Notes: generated by a model not told the origin, from the letters alone. 64,000 nt of DNA from Vibrio penaeicida (GCF_030689305.1 NZ_JAUYVM010000004.1:62001-126000), one strand, 5' to 3'; shown: positions 37,837-48,330, numbered from the stretch's first letter. Made by a program: numbers and translations.

Positions 37837-38583
37837 ATGAAGCTACTTGTCGATACACATACGCATACCTACGCCAGTGGGCACGCCTATAGCACGCTTA
37901 TCGAAAATGCTAAATCTGCCAAAGAGCGTGGCTTAGCGATGTTTTGCACAACCGATCATTCAGAGTCTATGCCCGGCGCGCCACATTACTGGTTTTTCAG
38001 TAATCAGCGTGTGCTTCCACGGTTTATTGAAGGCGTTGCCATTATTCGCGGTGTAGAGTCGAATATTATGAACAGGGAAGGGGAAATTGATATCCCGCTC
38101 TCCGTTGATAAAAACTTAGATTGGGTAATTGCAAGTTTTCATGAAGCTGTTTTTAAGCCTATTGATAAGGCTACACACACTGAAGCGCTTATCAATATCA
38201 TCGTATCGGGAAGGGTAGATGCCCTAGGACATTTGGGTAACCCTAACTACGATTTTGATTTTGAAGCTGTTATTCAGTGTGCGGTAGAAAATAATGTAGC
38301 CATAGAAATCAACAATACTTCCTTAAAAGGGAACAGCCGTGCTGGCAGCGTGGAGCGATGTGCTGAAATTGCCAGCATTGCGAAGAAAAAAGACGCATTT
38401 ATCACTACTGGTTCTGATGCGCATTTTTGTTTGGATGTCGGGAATCTCGATTTAGCGGCAGAGTTAATTGACCGTTCCGGAATTTCTGAAGAGAAAGTGA
38501 TAACACACTCTCCAGAGCAGTTTCTGCAATTTCTTGCGCTACGTGGAAGAAAAATAATTAACGATTATTCAATGTTTTACTGA
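37837..38583 (+). CDS. ycdX: PHP-domain phosphatase, YcdX-like
   Basis: A 248-residue PHP-family phosphatase. Metal-binding motifs: [15 protein letters not shown] (about residues 6-20), TTDHSE (near 49), [14 protein letters not shown] (near 105), DALGHLGNP (near 131) and SDAHF (near 193). YcdX binds three zinc ions and has phosphatase activity; the physiological substrate is not settled. It stands alone. Confidence 0.9.
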   Translation: MKLLVDTHTHTYASGHAYSTLIENAKSAKERGLAMFCTTDHSESMPGAPHYWFFSNQRVLPRFIEGVAIIRGVESNIMNREGEIDIPLSVDKNLDWVIASFHEAVFKPIDKATHTEALINIIVSGRVDALGHLGNPNYDFDFEAVIQCAVENNVAIEINNTSLKGNSRAGSVERCAEIASIAKKKDAFITTGSDAHFCLDVGNLDLAAELIDRSGISEEKVITHSPEQFLQFLALRGRKIINDYSMFY

Positions 38584-38683
38584 TTAAATACTCAGCTTTG
38601 TTCATAAAACTATCAAAAAGTGACTTTTTTCGCGCCAATTAATTTATACTGTACAGCTCTCTGTTAGTCGGTTGGGGGTAGAG

Positions 38684-40627
38684 ATGCTACCATTGCACAT
38701 TGCTCGGGCAGTACAAGATCGTAAATTGTTTTGGCTCTTAAGTACGATATTAATCTTGGTGATTTGCCTTGCGGTCATTTTTACATTTCCCGAGGCTATC
38801 GTTACCACTGGCTTAGCACTATTTTTAACCTTATTCGCCTTCCTTCAACTGGTTCATTTTCACGTTATTTCAACCAGTAAGAAATTGGTCGAACTTGAAA
38901 AGCAACTTGCGGACTCTGAAAATGAAAACGTCTCACTGCGTGAGCTAAACCAAGTTCTCAATGATCGAACTAACCGATATCAAACCCTTCTGAATAGCAT
39001 TCCAGATCTAGCGTGGATAAAAGATACTGAAGGCCGCTTTCTCGCCGTAAACGCGGAATTTCAACGAGCCTTTGGCGTTAACTACGAAGCGCTAATTGGC
39101 AAAACAGATTTCGACCTATCGCGCTATGAAGATGCGGTTCAATACCGTGAAGACGACGAAGAAGTCATGAAGTCTCTTTCTCCAATTCGGCACGAGTTTT
39201 TAGCAACGTCGGTGGATGGCACGCGCTCTTGGATCGAACTCATTAAAGTTCCCGTTGTTAAGGAAGGCAACGTCGTAGGCACAGCTGGTACTGCCAGAGA
39301 TATTAGCGAAAGAAAACAAGCCGAAGAAAAGCTCGCCTTTCTCGCACATTACGACATGTTAACCCTCGTAAAAAACCGTTATTCATTAGAGAACGATTTA
39401 GATGAACTTATCGCGTCAGGCTCTCGTTTTACTGTCGCGTTTGTCGATTTGGACAACTTCAAAATTGTGAACGATTCGATTGGGCATGCCGCAGGAGATT
39501 CCGCTTTGAAAGCCGCTGCCAATCAGTTAAAACAAGCCATTGGAGAGCGAGGAGAAGTTTATCGCCACAGTGGAGATGAATTTGTGGTGGTGGTGAAAGA
39601 AGACTTTGACCATGAAAAAACTCAAGTGCTAGGTCGTCATTTGTTGGATCAGGTTGGTATGACATTTCAGGTAGACAACTATGAGTTTAATTTTTCCGCG
39701 TCTATAGGGCTGGCGGTTTATCCCGCCCACGGTGATACGTCTACAGAATTGCTGCGCAATGCAGACATAGCCATGTACCAAGCAAAAATATCAGGTAAGC
39801 GCCGAGCTCAGGTGTTCTCATCCCGTTTTGAGGGGATGACACTCAAGCACTGGACGATGGAAAAACGACTGCGCCGCGCGATTGACAACCAAGAGTTGTT
39901 TTTACGCTATCAGCCAATGATCGACAGTGATACAGGCGAAATCAAAGCAATGGAAGCGTTGATACGCTGGCAAGATCCTGAGAAAGGGGAAATTGGACCC
40001 GCGGATTTTATCCCTTTTGCTGAACAGTCTGGTTTGATTTCAGAAATCGGCTTGTATGTCATCAAGGTTGTTTTGAATCAATTGGTTGATTGGAAAGAAA
40101 AGGGCATCGACTGCAAACCCATTTCCGTCAATGTTTCAGGCATTCAATTTTACCATCATAACCTGCTTTGCGAAGTGGAATCCCTGCTCAAAGAAACAGG
40201 TGTTCCTGCAAACCTTTTGGAATTGGAACTGACCGAATCCATATTGATGAAAGACGAAGATCGTTTGATCAGCACACTTCAAAAGTTTCGAGAATTGGGT
40301 TTAAGCCTAAGTGTCGACGACTTTGGAACAGGTTATTCAAACCTCGCTTACTTGTCGCATTATCCCATTAGTAAACTGAAAGTAGACCGCTCGTTTGTGA
40401 CCCAAATACACATGCACAAAGACAAGCAAATAATCACTCGTACCATTATTGAATTGGCTAAAAACTTAGGAATGGATGTCATTGCAGAAGGGGTAGAAAA
40501 CACCTCGGAACTGGCTCAAGTGAGAGAGCTGGGTTGCAGCAACATTCAAGGGTTTTTATACGCCAAACCATTGCTTTTGGAAGAGATAGAAGAATTATTG
40601 CTCACAAATTACAAATTCTTACCATGA
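38684..40627 (+). CDS. PAS-GGDEF-EAL c-di-GMP signalling protein
   Basis: About 647 residues; ATG at 38684 after GGGGGTAGAG, with a TTG in that site four codons upstream rejected. Two N-terminal helices (about 12-53), a short coiled coil, a PAS domain (about 100-205), GGDEF (about 215-385) and EAL (about 395-640). The GGDEF signature reads SGDEF (near 294), a variant that is sometimes active. The EAL side looks complete: MEALIRW (near 422), ELTES, DDFGTGYSNL, KVDRSF and AEGVEN. It is most likely a phosphodiesterase. Confidence 0.93.
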   Translation: MLPLHIARAVQDRKLFWLLSTILILVICLAVIFTFPEAIVTTGLALFLTLFAFLQLVHFHVISTSKKLVELEKQLADSENENVSLRELNQVLNDRTNRYQTLLNSIPDLAWIKDTEGRFLAVNAEFQRAFGVNYEALIGKTDFDLSRYEDAVQYREDDEEVMKSLSPIRHEFLATSVDGTRSWIELIKVPVVKEGNVVGTAGTARDISERKQAEEKLAFLAHYDMLTLVKNRYSLENDLDELIASGSRFTVAFVDLDNFKIVNDSIGHAAGDSALKAAANQLKQAIGERGEVYRHSGDEFVVVVKEDFDHEKTQVLGRHLLDQVGMTFQVDNYEFNFSASIGLAVYPAHGDTSTELLRNADIAMYQAKISGKRRAQVFSSRFEGMTLKHWTMEKRLRRAIDNQELFLRYQPMIDSDTGEIKAMEALIRWQDPEKGEIGPADFIPFAEQSGLISEIGLYVIKVVLNQLVDWKEKGIDCKPISVNVSGIQFYHHNLLCEVESLLKETGVPANLLELELTESILMKDEDRLISTLQKFRELGLSLSVDDFGTGYSNLAYLSHYPISKLKVDRSFVTQIHMHKDKQIITRTIIELAKNLGMDVIAEGVENTSELAQVRELGCSNIQGFLYAKPLLLEEIEELLLTNYKFLP

Positions 40628-40717
40628 TCAGTGTGATCGCTGTTGAGTAAGCACTCTGTACCTTTGAAAGTTTTATAAATACAAGATACCCTGCCTGCCA
40701 ATAGATAAGGAAGGGTT

Positions 40718-41074
40718 ATGAACCGCCGTTCTCCAATGAACAAAAGCATGCTATTTGCCTGCGCCCTAAGTTGGGTGCTGGTAACGCTTATGCCTGTTAT
40801 CAATGCACATGGCAGCAATGCCGGTGTATGGGCGATGCTTTGTACGGTTAACGGCTTCGAACTGGTTCAAGTGGAAGAAGGACAAGAGGTTAAAACCCAC
40901 AGTGGTAAGCCTTGTCCTTTTAGCCATTATTCCACCTTTCATCACAGCCATCTTCCAACTACACCGATCTTCCAACTTTTAAGTTTTGCTATTGAAAGCC
41001 AATACGTTTTTTTGGCTCTAAACGTGCGTTATCAATGGCAAATACCTCGTGCTCCACCCATTTCTATTTCCTGA
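40718..41074 (+). CDS. DUF2946-like small exported/membrane protein
   Basis: A 118-residue protein after a good AAGGAAGGG site. An N-terminal hydrophobic segment (LFACALSWVLVTLMPVINA), then LCTVNGFELVQVEEG and PCPFSHY. Cys-T-x-x-G with a later P-C-P is the DUF2946 pattern, although the usual second Cys of the CxxC is replaced here. DUF2946 proteins often occur with PepSY or TonB metal-uptake genes; a PepSY gene follows after about 140 bp. Possible metal or heme handling is inference. Confidence 0.68.
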   Translation: MNRRSPMNKSMLFACALSWVLVTLMPVINAHGSNAGVWAMLCTVNGFELVQVEEGQEVKTHSGKPCPFSHYSTFHHSHLPTTPIFQLLSFAIESQYVFLALNVRYQWQIPRAPPISIS

Positions 41075-41215
41075 ACAAACACACTTAATACAAAAATAAC
41101 AAGCACTCGTATGCCTGTGTTTTTGGTTCTTGTCATGCTTAGCTCAAGAAAAGCTTAGAACCTAATAAAAACACGGCGGAACGGAGTGTCTTTAGCTTTT
41201 ATAAAGGAAATTATT

Positions 41216-42652
41216 ATGTTGGGAAGCACTCAAACCGCTCAACCAAAGGACTTTGCACGTTCAAAGTACCTCTACTTTCTTACTTGGAGATGGCATTTTT
41301 ACGCAGGGTTATTTGTCATCCCGTTTATGTTGATGCTGTCTTTGACTGGCATTGTCATGCTATTTGATGACGAATTAGAAAGCATTCGCCACGGCGAGAT
41401 TCTGGTCGTGGAACCGGCCGACTCACGTATAGCTGTATCTGAGCAACTCGCTTTGGTTAAGCAAGAATATGACAACGCGACGGTGACTCAGTTCATTCCA
41501 GCGGCATCGGATACCGCGCCAAATCGCTTTAACGTGAGATTGGATAGCGGTTCCAACCGCCTTATTCTGGTCAACCCATACAATGGGGATATCTTGGGTG
41601 AGATTAACCGAGACGACAGCTGGTACGCTCTGGCTAACGAGATACACAGCACTTTGTTAGCTGGTGATGTGGGCAGCTATCTGATTGAAATCTCGGCTAG
41701 CCTATCCATCGTTCTTTTAGTCACAGGAATATACCTTTGGCTACCATCTGATAACGCTTCAAGAGCAGGGTTTCTGAAAATCCGTTCACAAAGTGGTGTA
41801 CGGATTTTCATGCGAGATCTTCACGCCAATCTTGGCGGTGTGCTGTCTCTTGTTTTACTTTTCTTTTTGGTTTCTGGGCTTGCTTGGGCTGGCGTATGGG
41901 GTGGTAAGTTCGTACAACCTTGGAGCAGTTTCCCAGCACAAAAATGGGCAGATGTACCACTATCAGATAAAACACACGCAAGCCTAAACCATGGTGTTGA
42001 AGAAGAAGTGCCTTGGGGATTAGAGAAAACACCGTTACCAGAGTCGACAGGGCACGAGCATCATGGTGACCACGGAGATCATCAAAATGATAATCCAGCT
42101 CAGTTTGCCTCGACAGTTTCGATTGATGAAGTCGTCACAACCGCCAGCAAGTTAGGGCTGACAACGTACAAACTAAACTTACCGAAAAGCGAGACAGGGG
42201 TATTTACGCTAGGTGCCAATACCATGAGTGGAGACATTACCGACCCAACTCAAGATCGCACCACTCACATTGATCAGTACTCGGGTGCGATTCTGGCGGA
42301 TGTCACCTGGGACGATTACAGCTGGATGGCGAAGTTCATGGCAGCGGGTATTGCTCTTCACACTGGTGAAGTGAGCATTATCAACAAGCTATTGAATGTG
42401 TTTTTCTGTATAGCTTTTATCGCGGTTTGTGTAACAGGCGTGATTATGTGGTGGAAACGCCGCCCAGCGGGTAAGAAAAAACTGGGTGCGCCACCGACAT
42501 TTGAAAAAAGCGGAATTTGGAAGTTGGGCGCAGCAACTATGGTATTGGTCGGGTTCGCCTTTCCACTGGCTGGCGCAACCATCGTCACCGTACTGATTTT
42601 GGATGCATTACTTATGAAAGCCACACCAAAATTGCATAATTGGTTTGCGTAA
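41216..42652 (+). CDS. PepSY-associated TM protein with a His-rich segment
   Basis: About 478 residues; ATG at 41216 follows AAAGGAAATT. Four or more helices: FYAGLFVIPFMLMLSLTGIVMLF, YLIEISASLSIVLLVTGIYLWLP, VLSLVLLFFLVSGLAWAG and LNVFFCIAFIAVCVTGVIMWW. PepSY-type regions lie between them. A soluble segment near residues 275-295 is very His-rich (HEHHGDHGDH), suggesting metal binding. These proteins act with siderophore or copper systems, sometimes as reductases; no receptor gene is adjacent. Confidence 0.87.
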   Translation: MLGSTQTAQPKDFARSKYLYFLTWRWHFYAGLFVIPFMLMLSLTGIVMLFDDELESIRHGEILVVEPADSRIAVSEQLALVKQEYDNATVTQFIPAASDTAPNRFNVRLDSGSNRLILVNPYNGDILGEINRDDSWYALANEIHSTLLAGDVGSYLIEISASLSIVLLVTGIYLWLPSDNASRAGFLKIRSQSGVRIFMRDLHANLGGVLSLVLLFFLVSGLAWAGVWGGKFVQPWSSFPAQKWADVPLSDKTHASLNHGVEEEVPWGLEKTPLPESTGHEHHGDHGDHQNDNPAQFASTVSIDEVVTTASKLGLTTYKLNLPKSETGVFTLGANTMSGDITDPTQDRTTHIDQYSGAILADVTWDDYSWMAKFMAAGIALHTGEVSIINKLLNVFFCIAFIAVCVTGVIMWWKRRPAGKKKLGAPPTFEKSGIWKLGAATMVLVGFAFPLAGATIVTVLILDALLMKATPKLHNWFA

Positions 42653-42742
42653 CGCATAGGTTATAAATCGCCTTAGCGAAGTAGCAAACCATACCAAATT
42701 GAGTGACCCATACGCATATGGGGTAGCTTAATCGACGAACCA

Positions 42743-42776
42743 AACGCTCGATGCACTTCATCGGGCGTTTTGTTTT
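42743..42776 (+). terminator. Rho-independent terminator after the PepSY gene
   Basis: AACGCTCGATG pairs with CATCGGGCGTT with one G-T pair or mismatch, followed by TTGTTTTT. It runs up to the end of the convergent hypothetical gene. Confidence 0.82.
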
Positions 42777-43115
42777 TCAGGCCATTCGAGTAATAAAAGT
42801 TTGTTCTTCATCCACAAAAGCCACAAACCCGCCATGATATATAAACACCCGACCACGTCCTTCAACTAAGCAGGCAAGCTGAGGGTTCAAATCTTCTTCG
42901 TTATCTTGGCTTTGAAATGTGCCAGTGTCGGTGATCACACCGTTGAATGTAGGCAAATATCCATAACTACGCTTGGCTTGGGCAATCAGGTTCAATTCGC
43001 TGGTGGTAGAGAAATAAGAGGGGATCGCCCCCGCTTCTTCGATAAACATAGTTCTCAGTTCTTCAAAAGCTGTAATTACCAGCCAGTCGATACCGTTAAC
43101 ATGATGGATAAACAT
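42777..43115 (-). CDS. Hypothetical protein, 112 residues
   Basis: Starts MFIHHVNGIDWLVITAFEELRTMFIEE and has a normal soluble composition with no membrane or signal segment. The family is not recognised. No strong ribosome site is seen before the ATG. The gap to the LysR gene upstream on this strand is large enough for its own promoter. Real gene is likely from its composition and tidy fit against the PepSY terminator. Confidence 0.6.
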   Translation of the reverse strand: MFIHHVNGIDWLVITAFEELRTMFIEEAGAIPSYFSTTSELNLIAQAKRSYGYLPTFNGVITDTGTFQSQDNEEDLNPQLACLVEGRGRVFIYHGGFVAFVDEEQTFITRMA

Positions 43116-43270
43116 AGAGTTTCTCAGAAATTTTAATGTGGAGATTCTATCACTATCAGGGGCTGAACATAGTAGAAATTTAGTCGCTAAAGGCGGTTAC
43201 TCTGTGACATTTTCGAACATTCGATAGGTCACCTGATTCACGTTATTTGTGATTATACGTATTGCTTATT

Positions 43271-43294
43271 TAAAGCTCCCTTGGGAGCTTTTTA
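43271..43294. terminator. Hairpin terminator at the end of a LysR gene
   Basis: AAAGCTCCC-TTGGGAGCTTTTT, a tight GC-rich stem with a T-run on the plus side and TTTAAAT on the minus side. It lies just after the stop of the minus-strand LysR gene. Confidence 0.72.
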
Positions 43295-43297
43295 GTG

Positions 43298-44206
43298 TCA
43301 CGATGTTGCCAATTCCTGTTTCACGAAATCAATAAAACTCGAGACTTTGGCTGACATGTGTTTGCGGCTTGGGTAAATCAAATACATGTTAATTTGTACT
43401 TTGGGGTAATCACTGAACAATTCGACCAGTTCGCCTGTTTCTAGCTCATTGCCTAGGTTAAATGTAGGCATTCTAGTAATACCGAGCCCCTCTTTACACA
43501 TGGCTAATTCAAGTTGTGGGCTGTTTGTTAGAAGTTTGCTCTTTACTCTGACTGACTTTTTGGTTCCGTCTTTCTCCCAATAGGTCCATTGAGAGGGATT
43601 TTTAATCAAGCTATAACAGATCGCTTTGTGATCTTTTAATTCAGAAGGGTGGATAGGTGTACCACATCGGGCTAAATAGGTCGGGGAAGCAAAGGTGACG
43701 CTATCACTGGTCATTACTTTCTGGCTGATTAATGTTGAATCTTCAAGCTGGCTGGATGTACCTCGAATGGAAATATCAATGCCCTCTGCAATCATGTCGA
43801 CTTTGTGATCACTTAAGTCGATATCCAAATCGACATTTGGGTATTGCTCTGAATACTTCGCCAAAACAGGCTTAATCCGAGACAAGCCAAAGGTGACGGG
43901 GCAGCTAATTTTAAGCGTACCTCTTGGTGTCGCGTTTTTCCCACTCAGTGTTTCTCCCAATTCCTCCACATCTAAGATCAACTGCTGGCAACGGTCGTAG
44001 TACAACTCTCCCTCAGGCGTTAAGCTTAGTGTTCTGGTAGTTCGGTGTAGCAGTCGGGCGCTAAGCCTTTCTTCTAGCTTGTTGATTTCTTTGCTGATGT
44101 AAGACGTAGAATGCCCTGTGGTTTCCGCTGCTTTGGTGAAACTGCCTTTCGATACCACTTCGGCGAAAATAACCATGCCATCAAGTAATTGAGTGTTGGT
44201 AGCCAT
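43298..44206 (-). CDS. LysR-family transcriptional regulator, divergent from an FMN reductase gene
   Basis: A 302-residue LysR protein: HTH in GSFTKAAETTGHSTSYISKEINKLEERL, followed by RTTRTLSLTPEGELYYDRCQ and a co-inducer domain (from about residue 90). Group features (DLDIDLSDHKVDMIAEGIDISIR) match the CrgA/YhjC-like branch. It is divergent from a flavin reductase gene across about 180 bp and probably regulates it. Confidence 0.92.
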   Translation of the reverse strand: MATNTQLLDGMVIFAEVVSKGSFTKAAETTGHSTSYISKEINKLEERLSARLLHRTTRTLSLTPEGELYYDRCQQLILDVEELGETLSGKNATPRGTLKISCPVTFGLSRIKPVLAKYSEQYPNVDLDIDLSDHKVDMIAEGIDISIRGTSSQLEDSTLISQKVMTSDSVTFASPTYLARCGTPIHPSELKDHKAICYSLIKNPSQWTYWEKDGTKKSVRVKSKLLTNSPQLELAMCKEGLGITRMPTFNLGNELETGELVELFSDYPKVQINMYLIYPSRKHMSAKVSSFIDFVKQELATS

Positions 44207-44388
44207 GATCTTCCCTAAATTATGTTATTAAGAGTTATATGGAAATAATGATTTTACAACGACGTTATTAATCTTCAAATAGAATCAATGTAAAGTATCT
44301 ATCAATCGATACAAAACAGAATCATAAAAAGCGGTAGATTGAATTAAAAGCCACGTCTGTCGTTTAACAAAATTAGGAAGGTATAAAT

Positions 44389-44919
44389 ATGAAAATTATC
44401 GCATTTGCAGCAACCAGTAGCCGCGAGTCTATCAACAAGCAGCTTGTGACTTATGCATCCAGCCTAATTGATGGCGCTGACGTTGAGGTGTTGGATATCA
44501 ACGATTATGAGATGCCTCTGTTTAGTACAGACAGAGAGAAAGAACTGGGGCAGCCGGCAGAAGCGAAAGCATTTTATGAAAAGCTGGGTAGTGCCGATGC
44601 CATTGTCATTTCATTCGCTGAACATAATGGCTCATACACCGCGGCATACAAAAACCTGTTCGACTGGACATCTCGCGTCGATATGAAGTTATTCCAGAAT
44701 ACGCCTGTTGTCGTTTTGGCAACGTCACCTGGTCCGGGTGGTGCTAAAAATGTACTCGCCACTGCCGTAGGTGCAAACCCTCACTTTGGTGGCTCTGTTA
44801 TTGGTGATTTTTCACTACCAAGCTTTTTCGATAACTTCGACATGGAGCAAGGCAAGGTAAAAGATGAGGTGCTCAATACTGCGTTGGTTGAATTGATGGC
44901 AAAGGTGCAATCGAATTAG
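44389..44919 (+). CDS. NADPH-dependent FMN reductase family protein
   Basis: A 176-residue flavodoxin-fold protein starting MKIIAFAATSSRESINKQL, with phosphate-binding TSSRESINK, EYNG-equivalent FAEHNGSYTAAYKNLFDW and a loop VVVLATSPGPGGAKN. This is the NADPH-dependent FMN reductase/azoreductase group. AGGAAGG precedes the ATG. It is flanked by two LysR genes, one divergent and one convergent with only 9 bp between stops. Role in quinone or electrophile detoxification is inferred. Confidence 0.9.
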   Translation: MKIIAFAATSSRESINKQLVTYASSLIDGADVEVLDINDYEMPLFSTDREKELGQPAEAKAFYEKLGSADAIVISFAEHNGSYTAAYKNLFDWTSRVDMKLFQNTPVVVLATSPGPGGAKNVLATAVGANPHFGGSVIGDFSLPSFFDNFDMEQGKVKDEVLNTALVELMAKVQSN

Positions 44920-44928
44920 GAACAGGAG

Positions 44929-45840
44929 CTAGTCACTTGCAAGCTTTTCCACGATGTAGTCGATGAATACGCGCAGCCTTGCAGGCATGTATTTGGTTTG
45001 CGCGTATTGCATGGCAACGGCACCATGGTAGTTACTTTTCAGTGTCCAGTCTGATAAGACCTCAACGACGCTCCCATCATTTAGCGCCTCTTTCACCACA
45101 AAATCATGGAAGATTCCTATCCCTAAACCGCTATTTACACCTGCCAGTCGCATTTGGGAGTGGTTAACGGCGTAACGACCGGATACGGCGACAGCAAAGA
45201 ACTCATCATCTTTTAAAAAATCCCAGATGTGGTCGCTGTCGGTCTCTGCAAGATAAAGGCAATCATGATCTGTAAGATCGGTAGGGTGATTTGGGGTGCC
45301 TTTTCTTGATAAATACTCAGGGCTCGCACACAGGACCAGATTGGTTTTGCGTATTTCTTTTAGAACTTGGTTCTCATGAGGCTTATCGGTGAGACGAAAC
45401 GCGATATCAATATTTTGACTCAAATCGATATCACCATCGACCGCCCTTAGCTTCAACTGTATATCTGGGTAGGTTTCAAGAAAAGGCAAAATGTGCGATT
45501 GCAAAACAGAGTTTAAATAGGCTTCTGGCGCAGCGACTGTAATGCTACCCGCTAACTCTGTGTGATCTGCTTCGGATATATCTATCGCTTGCTGTGCGGC
45601 GTTCACCATTACGACACTCTGCTCATACACTTTTTTACCCGCTTCCGTAATCACCAATGAACGCGTAGTTCGTTCAAACAGTTTTACAGCCAGCGCCTGC
45701 TCTAGCCGCGTAATCAGTTTACTCAATGCAGAAGGGGTCACATTCAGTTTCTTCGAAGCTGCGGTAAAGCTTCCTTCGTTTACGACTAAAATAAAAGCAG
45801 CGAGATCGGGCAGCAAAGCAATGAGTTTTTGATTAAGCAT
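44929..45840 (-). CDS. LysR-family transcriptional regulator, divergent from kbl-tdh
   Basis: A 303-residue regulator with HTH in GSFTAASKKLNVTPSALSKLITRLEQAL and FERTTRSLVITEAG, then a co-inducer-binding domain. Similar in type to the LysR protein on the other side of the FMN reductase. It faces kbl across about 135 bp, so it may control kbl-tdh, or the flavin reductase; the sequence does not decide. Confidence 0.9.
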   Translation of the reverse strand: MLNQKLIALLPDLAAFILVVNEGSFTAASKKLNVTPSALSKLITRLEQALAVKLFERTTRSLVITEAGKKVYEQSVVMVNAAQQAIDISEADHTELAGSITVAAPEAYLNSVLQSHILPFLETYPDIQLKLRAVDGDIDLSQNIDIAFRLTDKPHENQVLKEIRKTNLVLCASPEYLSRKGTPNHPTDLTDHDCLYLAETDSDHIWDFLKDDEFFAVAVSGRYAVNHSQMRLAGVNSGLGIGIFHDFVVKEALNDGSVVEVLSDWTLKSNYHGAVAMQYAQTKYMPARLRVFIDYIVEKLASD

Positions 45841-45975
45841 GTCGCGACGTGTTCCTTATTTGTGCCTGTGAGTCACTAATGGTTTTCCATCGTAAGGGAT
45901 AATAGTCGCTAATGAGTTCAATTAAAATAAAAACCACTGTGCGCAGTACAACAATAACTATGAAGGAATGAGAAC

Positions 45976-47172
45976 ATGTCTTCTGCATTTTATCAGCAAA
46001 TCCAAACCCAAATTGAAGAAGTAAAAAACGAAGGGTTGTATAAATCTGAAAGAATCATTACTTCTGCTCAAAAAGCAGCGGTTTCTATCTCGACTGGTGA
46101 AGAAGTACTTAACTTCTGCGCTAATAACTATCTTGGTCTTGCTAACCACCCAGATCTTATCGAAGCAGCGAAAGGCGGCATGGATGAGCATGGTTTTGGT
46201 ATGGCTTCTGTTCGCTTTATCTGCGGAACGCAAAACTCTCATAAAGAACTAGAACAAAAACTATCAACGTTCCTAGGCAAAGAAGACACGATTCTTTACA
46301 CCTCTTGTTTTGATGCCAATGCCGGGCTCTTTGAAACCATTCTTGGTAAAGAAGACGCGATCATTTCCGATGCATTGAACCACGCTTCCATTATCGATGG
46401 TGTTCGCCTATGTAAAGCGATGCGTTTCCGCTACGCAAACAACAACATGTATGAGCTAGAACAGCAGCTTATCGCAGCGAAAGAAGCGGGTGCTCGTCAT
46501 ACGCTTATTGTTACTGATGGCGTGTTCTCTATGGACGGCGTGGTGGCTAACCTGCCTGCTATTTGTGATCTTGCAGATAAATATGAAGCGTTGGTGATGG
46601 TTGATGATTCTCACGCCGTCGGCTTCATGGGCGAAAATGGTGCGGGTACGCACGAGTTCCATAATGTTGTTGATCGCATTGACATCATTACAGGCACCTT
46701 AGGTAAAGCGATGGGTGGTGCGTCAGGTGGTTACACATCGGGTAAAAAAGAAGTGATTGACTGGTTGCGTCAACGTTCTCGCCCGTACTTGTTCTCTAAT
46801 TCTGTCGCGCCTGCGATTGTTTCAGCGTCTATCCGTGTTTTGGATCTTCTTGCCGAATCTGGCGACTTACGCACTCAACTTTGGGAAAATTCGGCGCATT
46901 TCCGCGCGCGTATGGAAGCGGCTGGTTTTACAATGGGCGGCGCAGATCATGCCATTATTCCAATCATGCTGGGTGATGCAAAGGTTGCGGCTGAATTTGC
47001 AGAGCGCGCTTTAGAAAAAGGCATTTATGTTGTCGGATTCTCATTCCCTGTTGTGCCAAAAGGGCAAGCACGTATTCGTACACAAATGTCGGCAGCGCAT
47101 TCACGCGAGCAACTAGATAGAGCAATTGATGCCTTCATTGAAGTAGGCCGTGACATGGAGATCATCAAATAA
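45976..47172 (+). CDS. kbl: 2-Amino-3-ketobutyrate CoA ligase (glycine C-acetyltransferase)
   Basis: A 398-residue PLP enzyme that cleaves 2-amino-3-oxobutyrate with CoA into glycine and acetyl-CoA, completing threonine degradation with Tdh. Motifs: [31 protein letters not shown] with the PLP Asp and His, and the PLP lysine in [24 protein letters not shown] site precedes the ATG. Its stop overlaps the tdh start by one base (TAATG). Confidence 0.96.
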   Translation: MSSAFYQQIQTQIEEVKNEGLYKSERIITSAQKAAVSISTGEEVLNFCANNYLGLANHPDLIEAAKGGMDEHGFGMASVRFICGTQNSHKELEQKLSTFLGKEDTILYTSCFDANAGLFETILGKEDAIISDALNHASIIDGVRLCKAMRFRYANNNMYELEQQLIAAKEAGARHTLIVTDGVFSMDGVVANLPAICDLADKYEALVMVDDSHAVGFMGENGAGTHEFHNVVDRIDIITGTLGKAMGGASGGYTSGKKEVIDWLRQRSRPYLFSNSVAPAIVSASIRVLDLLAESGDLRTQLWENSAHFRARMEAAGFTMGGADHAIIPIMLGDAKVAAEFAERALEKGIYVVGFSFPVVPKGQARIRTQMSAAHSREQLDRAIDAFIEVGRDMEIIK

Positions 47173-48203
47173 TGAAAATCAAAGCACTTGCTAAGTTAAA
47201 AGCAGAAGAAGGCATCTGGATGACCGAGGTGGAGAAACCTCAGATCGGTCATAACGATATTCTTATCAAAATCAAAAAGACATCTATCTGTGGTACAGAT
47301 GTTCATATTTACAACTGGGATGAGTGGTCGCAAAAAACGATTCCTGTGCCTATGGTTGTTGGGCATGAGTATGTGGGTGAAGTGGTCGAAATCGGCCAAG
47401 AAGTTCGCGGCTTTGAAATAGGCGATCGCGTTTCAGGTGAAGGTCACATTACTTGTGGTCACTGCCGTAACTGCCGTGGTGGTCGCACGCACTTGTGTCG
47501 CAACACAGAAGGTGTGGGTGTAAACCGTACGGGCAGTTTTTCGGAATACCTTGTATTGCCTGCGTTCAATGCCTTCAAAATCCCAGATGAAATCTCAGAT
47601 GAATTAGCTTCAATCTTTGACCCGTTTGGTAACGCAGTACACACAGCACTTTCTTTCGATTTAGTGGGTGAAGATGTACTGATTACTGGTGCGGGTCCTA
47701 TTGGCATTATGGCAGCGGCAGTGGCAAAGCATGTAGGTGCTCGCCATGTGGTGATTACAGACGTGAACGAATATCGTCTCGACTTAGCTCGCAAAATGGG
47801 CGTGACACGAGCGGTAAACGTAGCTGAAGAAAAGCTTGAAGACGTGATGCAAGAACTGGGCATGACAGAAGGGTTTGATGTCGGGCTTGAAATGTCTGGT
47901 GTACAAGCTGCATTCAGCACAATGCTTCAAACAATGAACCACGGTGGTCGTATTGCACTTTTGGGCATTCCACCATCGAACATGGCTATCGATTGGAACC
48001 AAGTCATATTTAAAGGCTTGGTGATCAAAGGTATCTATGGTCGTGAAATGTTCGAAACATGGTACAAGATGGCAAGCTTGATCCAATCTGGATTAGACTT
48101 GACTCCGATTATCACGCACCACTATAAAATCGATGATTTCCAGAAAGGGTTCGACATTATGCGTTCGGGCATGTCTGGCAAGGTTATCCTTGATTGGGAA
48201 TAA
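47172..48203 (+). CDS. tdh: L-threonine 3-dehydrogenase
   Basis: A 343-residue zinc-dependent medium-chain dehydrogenase oxidising threonine to 2-amino-3-oxobutyrate with NAD+. Catalytic zinc Cys40 is in [13 protein letters not shown] and the histidine in GHEYVGEV; the structural zinc cysteines lie in [15 protein letters not shown]. The Rossmann motif is GAGPIGIMA. It is translationally coupled to kbl and followed by a terminator. Confidence 0.97.
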   Translation: MKIKALAKLKAEEGIWMTEVEKPQIGHNDILIKIKKTSICGTDVHIYNWDEWSQKTIPVPMVVGHEYVGEVVEIGQEVRGFEIGDRVSGEGHITCGHCRNCRGGRTHLCRNTEGVGVNRTGSFSEYLVLPAFNAFKIPDEISDELASIFDPFGNAVHTALSFDLVGEDVLITGAGPIGIMAAAVAKHVGARHVVITDVNEYRLDLARKMGVTRAVNVAEEKLEDVMQELGMTEGFDVGLEMSGVQAAFSTMLQTMNHGGRIALLGIPPSNMAIDWNQVIFKGLVIKGIYGREMFETWYKMASLIQSGLDLTPIITHHYKIDDFQKGFDIMRSGMSGKVILDWE

Positions 48204-48225
48204 ACGTTCTCACAGTTCCAAAAAA

Positions 48226-48250
48226 ATGGCAGCTTCGGCAGCCATTTTTT
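48226..48250 (+). terminator. Rho-independent terminator with UUCG tetraloop after tdh
   Basis: ATGGC-A-GC-TTCG-GC-A-GCCAT followed by six T's: a stem with one A-A mismatch closed by a stable UUCG loop, 23 bp after tdh. Confidence 0.87.
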
Positions 48251-48330
48251 ATATCTAGATTGATATAATCCCTCATGAATATTGCTCTAAACATTAGGTA
48301 GTTACGTCTACTCTATTTAGGTAAGAGATT

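Noticed and set aside
47459..47920. Minus-strand ORF of 153 codons opposite tdh
   Set aside because: Ser/Thr/Pro-rich antisense shadow of tdh, whose motifs are complete.
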